Part shown: in pieces, positions 25,049-33,495 of the stretch | Layout: every line of letters starts with the position of its first letter | How positions within the stretch are numbered: position 1 is the stretch's first letter | Source of the DNA: Thermincola carboxydiphila | Lineage (GTDB): Bacteria; Bacillota; Thermincolia; Thermincolales; UBA2595 | NCBI GenBank assembly: GCA_016841045.1 | Contig: JAENZX010000003.1 | Span: forward strand, 209,282 to 273,281 | DNA: 64,000 bases | Reading direction: 5' to 3' | Position numbers and translations under genes: made by a program | The notes under the pieces: generated by a model | What the model was told of the DNA's origin: nothing | Databases searched by the model: none | What the model saw: the letters and a program-made list of their open reading frames with translations, nothing else

Positions 25049-25130
25049 ACTAAACACCTCCGTGATAATATTATATTCTACTAAAATAATATTATATTCA
25101 ACTTAAAAAGCATTATCCAAAGAAGTGGAA

Positions 25131-25170
25131 GGATTAACTGTTATAGATAAGGATTAACTGTTATAGATAA
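25131..25170. repeat. Perfect 20-bp tandem duplication
   Basis: GGATTAACTGTTATAGATAA occurs twice, back to back (25131-25150 and 25151-25170), just upstream of the fxsA leader. It may be a recent slippage duplication or a doubled regulatory site. Confidence 0.95.
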
Positions 25171-25207
25171 AGAAGTTTTTTCAAAAATTATACGAGGTGA
25201 GTTCTCT

Positions 25208-25603
25208 ATGAAAAAGTTTATGCTTTTATTTATGATAGTACCTTTACTGGAAATTATAATATATGTAAAATTAGGTCAGTACATAGGAGTATTGCCCACT
25301 CTCCTGGCGATAGTCTTAACCGGTGTATTGGGTGTTGCCCTTGCGAGGCAGCAGGGATTTATTACATTCTTAAGAGCCAGAGAAGAAATGATGCTAGGAA
25401 GAGTTCCGGGAAGTGAAATTTTAGACGGACTGATAATATTTGCAGGAGCACTGTTTCTCTTAACACCTGGATTGTTGACTGATATTACAGGCTTTACTTT
25501 TTTGATACCTTCTACCAGAAAACTAATCCGCAGGTTCCTAAAAAAGACCCTTAAAAGATGGGTGGAAGATGGTAGGGCTCAAGTTTTTTTTCGTTTCAGG
25601 TAA
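25208..25603 (+). CDS. fxsA: FxsA family membrane protein
   Basis: The 131-residue protein has the FxsA pattern: N-terminal LFMIVPLLEIIIYVKLGQYIGVLPTLLAIVLTG, then GVALARQQGF, IFAGALFLLTPGLLTDITGF and a basic C-terminal tail. It is a small inner-membrane protein; in E. coli, FxsA titrates PifA and eases phage T7 exclusion, but its general role is unclear. ATG 25208 follows GAGGTGAG. It precedes guaB, which has its own promoter. Confidence 0.9.
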   Translation: MKKFMLLFMIVPLLEIIIYVKLGQYIGVLPTLLAIVLTGVLGVALARQQGFITFLRAREEMMLGRVPGSEILDGLIIFAGALFLLTPGLLTDITGFTFLIPSTRKLIRRFLKKTLKRWVEDGRAQVFFRFR

Positions 25604-25609
25604 CTTTAG

Positions 25610-25639
25610 TTGGTACTTTTAGTTTTGTTATGTTATAAT
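25610..25639 (+). promoter_or_regulatory. Sigma-A promoter of guaB
   Basis: TTGGTA (25610-25615) and TATAAT (25634-25639) are separated by 18 bp. About 60 nt of leader follow before guaB; I see no purine or ppGpp aptamer in it. Confidence 0.7.
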
Positions 25640-25686
25640 ATTTTAATTAATAGCTAGGGTATAGTTACAACATAGATAATAGCTAA

Positions 25687-27159
<1,473 letters not shown>

Positions 27160-27240
27160 CATTTCAACGCCTTAAAAAGAGTAGCGGGCTTGACTATTAA
27201 ATGATATAATTAATATTACCGTGAATATTGGGGGTGCGAA

Positions 27241-27537
27241 ATGGTCGATAAAGATGTACTTCTATTAGTTCTCGAAATGTACATTAAAAACGAGATTACA
27301 CAGGAAGAACTATCAAAATGGGCTTATGACATGATAATTGAAGCCGACGGTAAAGGCGACCCTCTGATAACCGAGATTCTTTTCAGCCTTTTCAGCTTCC
27401 ATGAAGCAGGTTTTGTGTTTGACAAACATAGTGTCCTTCCTGAAAAACTGGAGTATTTCATTAACTGGCTTGAGGACGATGAAAACATGGACTGGCCAGA
27501 TTATACCACATTAATTAATCCTAATAAGCTGATGTGA
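27241..27537 (+). CDS. Small acidic hypothetical protein upstream of the MoxR/VWA pair
   Basis: The 98-residue product is acidic and mostly helical (VLEMYIKNEITQEELSKWAYDMI, ITEILFSLFSFHEAGFVFD). It has no membrane segment or metal motif and no family that I recognise; the helix pattern is a little like small contact-dependent immunity-type proteins, but this is not strong. ATG 27241 follows GGGGGTG. A structured inverted repeat separates it from the MoxR gene. Confidence 0.65.
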   Translation: MVDKDVLLLVLEMYIKNEITQEELSKWAYDMIIEADGKGDPLITEILFSLFSFHEAGFVFDKHSVLPEKLEYFINWLEDDENMDWPDYTTLINPNKLM

Positions 27538-27544
27538 ACCTATG

Positions 27545-27595
27545 CGCCACTTTTACCAGGAGTTCCTTGAAGGAACAAACCGAGTGAAAGTGGCG
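27545..27595 (+). other. Nested inverted repeat, candidate RNA element before the MoxR gene
   Basis: CGCCACTTT (27545-27553) pairs perfectly with AAAGTGGCG (27587-27595); inside, GTTCCT (27562-27567) pairs with AGGAAC (27571-27576). The flanks of the inner hairpin are unpaired and purine-rich. No T-run follows, so it is not a plain terminator. Confidence 0.5.
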
Positions 27596-27625
27596 TCGCT
27601 ATAATTATCCTTAGAGGTGTTTATA

Positions 27626-28492
27626 TTGTTTAAATCTATAGCTGAAGTGAAAGAAAAGCTTACTAACCAAAACTATCTTATTGATGAAAAGGCAGCTACA
27701 GCCATATTTCTGGCGGTAAAACTGCAAAAGCCCCTGCTAATAGAAGGACCGGCCGGAGTTGGTAAAACAGAACTGGCAAAAGTACTGGCACAATCGCTTC
27801 AGACTGAGCTTATCCGCCTGCAGTGCTACGAAGGGCTGGATGAGTCGAAAGCCCTTTTTGAATGGAATTACCAAAAACAGCTTCTTAGGATTCAGGCCAA
27901 TCACTTGGGAGAAAAGACCTGGGAAGATACCAAGTCAAATATATTTTCTGAAGAATTTTACCTGGCCAGACCTCTATTAAAAGCCCTTCAGTCGGACAAA
28001 CCAGTTGTTTTATTAATTGATGAATTGGATAAAAGTGATGAGGAATTTGAGAGTTTTCTCCTGGAAGCCTTGTCAGACTATCAGGTAACTATTCCCGAAA
28101 TCGGCACAGTAAAAGCAAATTCAATCCCGGTGACGATTTTGACCAGCAATAATTACCGTGATTTCAGTGATGCCCTTAAGAGGCGCTGCATTCACCTGTT
28201 CATTGACTACCCATCTTTTGAACGGGAACTGCAGATTGTCAGGATAAAAGTGCCTGGTATCAATGAGGTCCTTGCCGAAAAGACCGTATCCTTTGTCCAG
28301 TCTCTGCGTAAAATTGCCGTTAAAAAAGCCCCCAGCATATCAGAAACCCTTGATTGGGCCAGGACACTGGTCCTATTACAGGTTGACACCCTAGATGAAG
28401 CATTAGTGCATAATACAATAAATCTGCTACTTAAATACCAGCAGGACATTAAGAAAGTGGAAGACAGGATAGGAGGGCTGCTGCCGGATTAA
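27626..28492 (+). CDS. MoxR-family AAA+ ATPase
   Basis: The 288-residue protein is a MoxR/CoxD-like AAA+ ATPase: Walker A GPAGVGKTE near residue 41, an unusual insert following LQCYEGLDESKALFEWNY, Walker B VLLIDELDKSD, and sensor 1 TSNNYRDFSDALKRRC. Such ATPases work with a VWA partner in metal-cofactor insertion or complex remodelling. TTG 27626 is preceded by AGAGGTG. The VWA gene follows 13 bp later, the classic MoxR-VWA pair (CoxD-CoxE type). Confidence 0.92.
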   Translation: MFKSIAEVKEKLTNQNYLIDEKAATAIFLAVKLQKPLLIEGPAGVGKTELAKVLAQSLQTELIRLQCYEGLDESKALFEWNYQKQLLRIQANHLGEKTWEDTKSNIFSEEFYLARPLLKALQSDKPVVLLIDELDKSDEEFESFLLEALSDYQVTIPEIGTVKANSIPVTILTSNNYRDFSDALKRRCIHLFIDYPSFERELQIVRIKVPGINEVLAEKTVSFVQSLRKIAVKKAPSISETLDWARTLVLLQVDTLDEALVHNTINLLLKYQQDIKKVEDRIGGLLPD

Positions 28493-28505
28493 ACCGGCGA
28501 ACTTT

Positions 28506-29945
28506 ATGGATGGAAAAATTCTTGAATTTGCAATTCTCTTAAGAAAAGCAGGAATAAATGTTTCACATTCTGAAGTTGCCGACTGCCTTCAGGCCCTTAA
28601 AATGATTGAGCTTGAGAAAGAGTCGTTTTATAATACTCTGGCATGCTCAATGATTAAAGATTATTCAGATCTTCACATATTTGATAAGATTTTTTACTAT
28701 TTCTTTCATCCGGATTTTTTTGCACACAAAAAAGAATTCTATACAGACACTGAATTTTCTGTCCAACACGGATCTGATGAAGAAGGTGGAGAATGTTCTG
28801 GCAGTTGCACCGGTTCTGATACAATATCCAGTTCTGACAGTGATCGTTCCACCGGATTTGGCCAAGGTCAGGGTCTTGCAACCAGCGCTGTCGATACATT
28901 TGTACAGATTATAAAACTGGGTGATCCTCAGGAAATGGACCGGATGATTAAAAAGGGGATTGAAAGTCTTGGCAAAATAAGAGAAGACGACTTAAAAGAC
29001 ATGAAGGAAACAATACGTCAAGTAAAAGTCTTTCTCGAATGGAATATGAGTGTAAATCGTCTGGAGAAAGAGTCTGTTAACGAGGAGGAAACTGTAAAAA
29101 TTGAATGGCAGGAAAGACTGCAGGACCTTGAAGAACTGCTGTTAAGAGAATTGGAAAGAAAAACAATAAACGAACTTGGCACCAACGCCTTAGAAACAAT
29201 CTTAGTAAGGGAAAATTTGAAGGACTTGGATTTTTATCGTCTTTCTTCACATCAGGCAGCTGAAATGAAGAGAAAAATAAGCAAAATCGGGCACCGGCTG
29301 GCATCAAGACTATCTTTTAGGCAAAAAAGAGCCAAACGTGGTAATATCGATCTTAGGAGGACCATACGTAAGTCCATGAATACCGGCGGCGTTCCAGTCA
29401 GACCAGCATATAGAAATCGTTTTCCTAGCAGGCCCCAATTAGTTGTTCTATGTGACTTATCAGGCTCTGTCAAGGTTTTCAGTGAATTTATGCTCCAACT
29501 TGTTTACTCCATCCAGACTAGATTTATCCATGTCCGCTCCTTTGTATTTGTGGACACTCCTGACGAAATAACAGAATACTTCCGAAATAATGAAATAGAA
29601 GAAGCTATCAGGGATATCTACAACAAGGCAAAATTTGCAAAGGTACCTTTTTCACACTATGGAGAAACATTTCTTGACTTTTGTAACAAGTACTCCGATG
29701 TTCTCGATAAAAAAGCCACTCTAGTGATAATAGGGGACGCCCGCAATAATTATCATACTGACCACGCTGATTACTTTCAGCAGATGTCCAGCCTTGTAAA
29801 AAGGGTAATTTGGCTCAATCCCGAACCTCGTGAGAAGTGGGATAAGGAGGACAGTATAATGTCTGTATATGGTAGATTTTGCAGTGATGTATATGAATGC
29901 AGAAATTTGGTTCAATTGGACCGTTTGGCCCGTAAGCTGATTTGA
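28506..29945 (+). CDS. VWA domain protein, CoxE-like
   Basis: The 479-residue protein has a helical N-terminal region, a Ser/Gly-rich low-complexity linker (about residues 97-125), a charged middle part and a C-terminal von Willebrand A domain starting LVVLCDLSGSV (MIDAS DxSxS near residue 316). Segments DTPDEITEYF and LVIIGDARNNY fit the CoxE/DUF58-like group. It partners with the adjacent MoxR ATPase. No coxLMS genes are nearby, so the substrate complex is unknown; a role in metalloenzyme maturation is only a family-based guess. Confidence 0.9.
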   Translation: MDGKILEFAILLRKAGINVSHSEVADCLQALKMIELEKESFYNTLACSMIKDYSDLHIFDKIFYYFFHPDFFAHKKEFYTDTEFSVQHGSDEEGGECSGSCTGSDTISSSDSDRSTGFGQGQGLATSAVDTFVQIIKLGDPQEMDRMIKKGIESLGKIREDDLKDMKETIRQVKVFLEWNMSVNRLEKESVNEEETVKIEWQERLQDLEELLLRELERKTINELGTNALETILVRENLKDLDFYRLSSHQAAEMKRKISKIGHRLASRLSFRQKRAKRGNIDLRRTIRKSMNTGGVPVRPAYRNRFPSRPQLVVLCDLSGSVKVFSEFMLQLVYSIQTRFIHVRSFVFVDTPDEITEYFRNNEIEEAIRDIYNKAKFAKVPFSHYGETFLDFCNKYSDVLDKKATLVIIGDARNNYHTDHADYFQQMSSLVKRVIWLNPEPREKWDKEDSIMSVYGRFCSDVYECRNLVQLDRLARKLI

Positions 29946-30075
29946 CGGTTTAACTCCACTAAAAGTGCATTACTAAAAATTCATCACTCCCTTGATTTCA
30001 GTCATAATATTTTAATCCGGTTAGTAATAATATAAATATAAGACCGGGTAAAGCTCCTCGGGGGAGGGTGAGTTT

Positions 30076-30234
30076 ATGGACCTGTCCAAAGAAATAGAAA
30101 TGATGAAAAAGTCACTAACTGACCTTGCCAATACCAAAAAAGAACCACTGAAGGATCCTCAAATATATGAACTAAGCTGTGCTATAGATAAAAAAATCGT
30201 AGAATTTATAAAATCAGCTAAAAGAATTTCTTAG
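30076..30234 (+). CDS. Spo0E-like aspartyl-phosphate phosphatase
   Basis: This is a 52-residue two-helix protein. The segment IYELSCAIDKKIVEFI matches the Spo0E signature (S..[IL]D..I), and the N-terminal helix IEMMKKSLTDLA fits the family. Spo0E-like proteins dephosphorylate Spo0A~P and delay sporulation. The ATG 30076 lies behind GGGGAGGGTGAG. It stands alone between the VWA gene and the feo operon, about 130 bp from each neighbour, as is usual for these small genes. Confidence 0.8.
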   Translation: MDLSKEIEMMKKSLTDLANTKKEPLKDPQIYELSCAIDKKIVEFIKSAKRIS

Positions 30235-30312
30235 AAACTATTGACTGCCAAATGATAATTATTTATAATTGAAAATGAGATTGAATCTCACCTTTTTATT
30301 TTGACTTAGCGT

Positions 30313-30327
30313 TGAGAATGATTATCA
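30313..30327 (+). promoter_or_regulatory. Fur box upstream of feoA
   Basis: TGAGAATGATTATCA matches the 7-1-7 Fur operator TGATAATNATTATCA with one mismatch. It overlaps a likely promoter (TTGACT near 30300) and precedes feoA, so iron-loaded Fur should repress the operon. The fur gene lies just downstream of the operon. Confidence 0.88.
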
Positions 30328-30345
30328 ATCACAGGAGGGGTCACA

Positions 30346-30570
30346 ATGAACTTAGACAAATGTCGCCGCGGTCAGATTGTTAAAATAACCTCAATAAATA
30401 ACTCGGATATTCGAGCTCAGGCTATCAGGTTTGGTATTGCTGAAGGTGAAGTTGTACGTTGTGAACAGATTGTACCAGCGGGTCCGGTAGTAATAAGGAA
30501 AAACAATCAGGAAATTGCCATTGGCAGGGGCCTGGCCAGGCAAATAAATGTTGAACAGATAAGCGGATGA
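30346..30570 (+). CDS. feoA: Ferrous iron transport protein A
   Basis: FeoA is a small SH3-like cytoplasmic protein that supports FeoB. The 74-residue product has the pattern CRRGQIVKITSINNSDIRAQAIRFGIAEGEVV...GPVVIRKNNQEIAIGRGLARQI, typical of the family. It starts at ATG 30346 behind AGGAGGGG and forms an operon with feoB and a zinc-ribbon gene under Fur control. Confidence 0.95.
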   Translation: MNLDKCRRGQIVKITSINNSDIRAQAIRFGIAEGEVVRCEQIVPAGPVVIRKNNQEIAIGRGLARQINVEQISG

Positions 30571-30615
30571 TAATCAATTGACACAGTAATATACATAGCA
30601 AAGGAGATGAAAGAG

Positions 30616-32583
30616 ATGCATTGTCATGATACGGGACTCAAAATCGATATTCCGGACGGAGCAAAAAAGATTGTATTGGCAGGTAACCCCAACGTTGGTA
30701 AATCAGTTTTTTTCAATGCCCTTACAGGACTTTATGTTGATGTTTCAAACTATCCCGGCACCACACTGGAAATCTCTCATGGTAAATATGGTGATGATAT
30801 TGTAATTGATACACCGGGTGTTTACGGGATTTCATCCTTTAATGATGAGGAAAAAATTGCTCGGGATATTATTCTTGGCGCTGATATCGTTGTAAACATT
30901 GTAGATGCTGTACACATGGAAAGAGACCTCTTTTTAACCCAGCAGGTTATTGATACAGGTGTCCCAGTCATAGTCGCACTAAACATGATTGATGAGGCAG
31001 AACGCCAGGGACGTAAAGTAGATGTGGACCTCTTAAGTGACCTGCTTGGCGTACCGGTGATACCTGCAGTTGCTATTGAGAAGAAAGGGATTGAAGAACT
31101 CAAAGCAAACATGGGTAATGCCCGCCCCGGTCACATCGAACCCGAACTACACAAAAAACTGCATTTTCTTCATGACAGGGTAGCTGAGCAGGGTGAAGCT
31201 CTTCTTATTCTGGAAGGTGACCCAATAGTGGCAGAACGCCATGGAGTAGACCCAGGTAATGACCGTGAGGAAATATACCTCATGAGAAGGGCCAGGGTAA
31301 ATGATATAATTGGACATGTTGTCAGTCAGAGTAAAGAAGGTGTTGGCTTTGGGGCTCTTCTTGGCCAGCTCATGGTTCAGCCTCTGACAGGCATACCCAT
31401 ACTTGCTGTTTTCCTTTATGCAATGTATAAATTTATCGGTGTGTTTATTGCAGGTGATGTAGTTGGGTTTACAGAGGAAACAATTATGATTGGCAAATAC
31501 GAGCCTTTTATTAGAGGTCTTGTTGGTCAGTATATTTTAGAAGATTCCGCACTCGGTACTATTCTCATCGGTGAATTCGGCATCCTGACAATGACTGTTA
31601 CTTACATTCTGGGACTTTTGCTTCCACTGGTAGTTGGTTTCTATATCGCTCTTTCTGCTTTTGAAGATTCAGGCTATCTTCCACGTATTGCAACCCTTTC
31701 AGACCGAGCCATGTCTGCCATCGGTCTAAACGGCAGGGCTATAATTCCCATTATTCTTGGGTTTGGATGTGTTACCCTGGCAACTATTGTAACAAGGCTG
31801 CTCGGCTCCGAAAGAGAACGTAGGATTGCGGTATTCCTCCTGGGGCTGGCCATTCCCTGTTCCGCCCAGCTGGCAGTAATCGCCGGCCTTCTCAGCAAAG
31901 TTGCCGGAGCCTATATAGCTCTTTATGCCCTGGTTATATTTACTGTACTGGCAGTTGTCGGTACTCTATTAAATAAATTTCTTCCCGGTGAGTCAACCGA
32001 TCTTTTGATTGACCTGCCGCCCTTGAGACTTCCGAGAATTGATAATGTTCTCAAGAAAACCTTTACCAAATCATATCACTTCCTGCTGGAAGCTACACCG
32101 CTGTTTGCTCTTGGTGCACTGCTGATTGGTATCCTTCAGGTTACCCATCTGCTGGAGAAATTGCAGGGGGTTCTTCAACCACTTACAGTGGGTTGGTTAG
32201 GTCTCCCCAAAGAAGCAGCTACAGTTTTCATTATGGGTTTTGTTCGCAGGGATTTCGGTGCCGCAGGTCTTTCTTCAATGCCCCTTAATGATATTCAGAT
32301 CATTGTTGGTCTTATTACCATAACACTTTTTGTTCCCTGTATAGCTTCCACACTTATTATTTTCAAAGAACGCGGTCGCCGTGAAGCCTTTATCATGTGG
32401 CCTGCCATACTTGCAACTGCATTCCTTATCGGTGGTATTATTAACAAAGCTTACAACCTCACAGGCTCTGCTAATGGTGTAATAGGTGCAGTACTAGTGG
32501 TCCTAATTGCTGCAATAATTATAGGTAAAATCCCCAAAGGTAAAAGCAGGGTGATATCGGGAGGGAAGACCTATGTCAAATAA
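30616..32583 (+). CDS. feoB: Ferrous iron transporter FeoB
   Basis: FeoB is the GTPase-linked Fe(II) permease of anaerobes. The 655-residue protein has an N-terminal G domain (GNPNVGKSVFFNAL near residue 22, VSNYPGTT, DTPGVYG, LNMID), a GDI-type linker and two Gate/nucleoside-recognition transmembrane repeats, with the conserved GFGCVTLA and RRDFGAAGL segments. ATG 30616 has AAGGAG at 9-nt spacing; ATG 30607 abuts the ribosome site. Its end overlaps the following zinc-ribbon gene. Confidence 0.96.
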   Translation: MHCHDTGLKIDIPDGAKKIVLAGNPNVGKSVFFNALTGLYVDVSNYPGTTLEISHGKYGDDIVIDTPGVYGISSFNDEEKIARDIILGADIVVNIVDAVHMERDLFLTQQVIDTGVPVIVALNMIDEAERQGRKVDVDLLSDLLGVPVIPAVAIEKKGIEELKANMGNARPGHIEPELHKKLHFLHDRVAEQGEALLILEGDPIVAERHGVDPGNDREEIYLMRRARVNDIIGHVVSQSKEGVGFGALLGQLMVQPLTGIPILAVFLYAMYKFIGVFIAGDVVGFTEETIMIGKYEPFIRGLVGQYILEDSALGTILIGEFGILTMTVTYILGLLLPLVVGFYIALSAFEDSGYLPRIATLSDRAMSAIGLNGRAIIPIILGFGCVTLATIVTRLLGSERERRIAVFLLGLAIPCSAQLAVIAGLLSKVAGAYIALYALVIFTVLAVVGTLLNKFLPGESTDLLIDLPPLRLPRIDNVLKKTFTKSYHFLLEATPLFALGALLIGILQVTHLLEKLQGVLQPLTVGWLGLPKEAATVFIMGFVRRDFGAAGLSSMPLNDIQIIVGLITITLFVPCIASTLIIFKERGRREAFIMWPAILATAFLIGGIINKAYNLTGSANGVIGAVLVVLIAAIIIGKIPKGKSRVISGGKTYVK

Positions 32584-32797
32584 AGAACTGCGTTCCCTTT
32601 ATTCCGCAAGCAGTGATACCGCCAAGGGCAAGGACAATTCATGCTGTGGTATAACTGAAGCAGAAGAGCTGGTTTGCCCAACCTGCGGCAATAAAATAAC
32701 AGAATTGACTTCACTTAGATGCCCTCGCTGTTTTTCGTCCCTTATAAAATTTGGAGGATGTGGTGGGAATTGTGGCAAGTGCGGCAGCACTAAATGA
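32573..32797 (+). CDS. Cysteine-rich zinc-ribbon protein of the feo operon
   Basis: The 74-residue product has nine cysteines: CC near residue 24, a zinc ribbon of two CxxC knuckles (VCPTCGN and LRCPRCF), and a glycine-rich tail GGCGGNCGKCG. It overlaps feoB by 11 bp, with the GGGAGG ribosome site inside feoB, so it belongs to the iron-uptake operon. It occupies the place where FeoC is found in enterobacteria but has no winged helix. It might bind iron, zinc or an Fe-S cluster and regulate FeoB; this is inference. Confidence 0.8.
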   Translation: MSNKELRSLYSASSDTAKGKDNSCCGITEAEELVCPTCGNKITELTSLRCPRCFSSLIKFGGCGGNCGKCGSTK

Positions 32798-32871
32798 TAG
32801 TACTTATTATTTGCGTATTTCAGTTGATGACATTTGATAACGTATTTATCTAAACGTATTTTTTCTAAATG

Positions 32872-32900
32872 TTGACATTAATTCTCAATTACCATATAAT
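32872..32900 (+). promoter_or_regulatory. Sigma-A promoter of fur
   Basis: TTGACA (32872-32877) and TATAAT (32895-32900) with 17-bp spacing. The spacer contains TTAATTCTCAATTA, which includes a TTGAGAAT-like Fur half-site on the opposite strand, so autoregulation is possible. Confidence 0.82.
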
Positions 32901-32929
32901 TAATTGAAGAATTATTAGGGGTGAAACAG

Positions 32930-33361
32930 TTGGAGCATACCCTTGATGTTGTCAGAAGAAAACTGTATGATAAAGATTATAAGCTTACACCACAAAGAAA
33001 AATTATTCTTGAAATATTCACCAAAAATCCTGAGAAGCATTTGAGTGCAGAAGATGTTTACGGGATAGTCAAACAAACTCATCCCGAAATTGGAATGGCT
33101 ACCATTTACAGAACTCTAGACCTCTTTGCTGAACTAAAAGTACTTCAGAAAATGGACTTTGGTGACGGTCGGGCAAGGTATGAGTTTTATGAAGCCGATG
33201 TCCACCATCACCATCACTTGATATGTAAGAAATGTGGAACTGTAGCCGAGTTCGAAGACGACCTTCTGGAAACTCTTGAGACTGCTATTGAGAAAAAGAG
33301 TGGGTTTCAGATTGTAGACCATCAGTTAAAATTTTATGGATATTGCAAAAAATGTCGTTAA
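32930..33361 (+). CDS. fur: Fur family transcriptional regulator
   Basis: The 143-residue protein has the winged-helix segment LTPQRKIILEIFTKN...HLSAEDVYGIVKQTHPEIGMATIYRTLDLF and a metal-binding C-terminal half with DVHHHHHLICKKCGT and a second CKKC at the very end (structural zinc). The Fur-boxed feo operon next door makes Fur (iron) more likely than PerR or Zur, though the subtype cannot be proven from sequence. TTG 32930 has AGGGGTG at 6-nt spacing; GTG 32921 is an alternative. Confidence 0.92.
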   Translation: MEHTLDVVRRKLYDKDYKLTPQRKIILEIFTKNPEKHLSAEDVYGIVKQTHPEIGMATIYRTLDLFAELKVLQKMDFGDGRARYEFYEADVHHHHHLICKKCGTVAEFEDDLLETLETAIEKKSGFQIVDHQLKFYGYCKKCR

Positions 33362-33366
33362 ATCAA

Positions 33367-33399
33367 AACCCCGCCGAAAAATTGGCGGGGTTAAATTTC
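33367..33399 (+). terminator. Terminator after fur
   Basis: AACCCCGCC pairs with GGCGGGGTT (9 bp, 8-nt loop), followed by a short AAATTT tract. Confidence 0.75.
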
Positions 33400-33495
33400 A
33401 TCTCTATTTATAGACAAATTCAGGTAATTGACGCTTATTATGGAAATTAACCAATAGATATAGGCTCATTTGATTTGAAAGGAGGAGTATTACAG

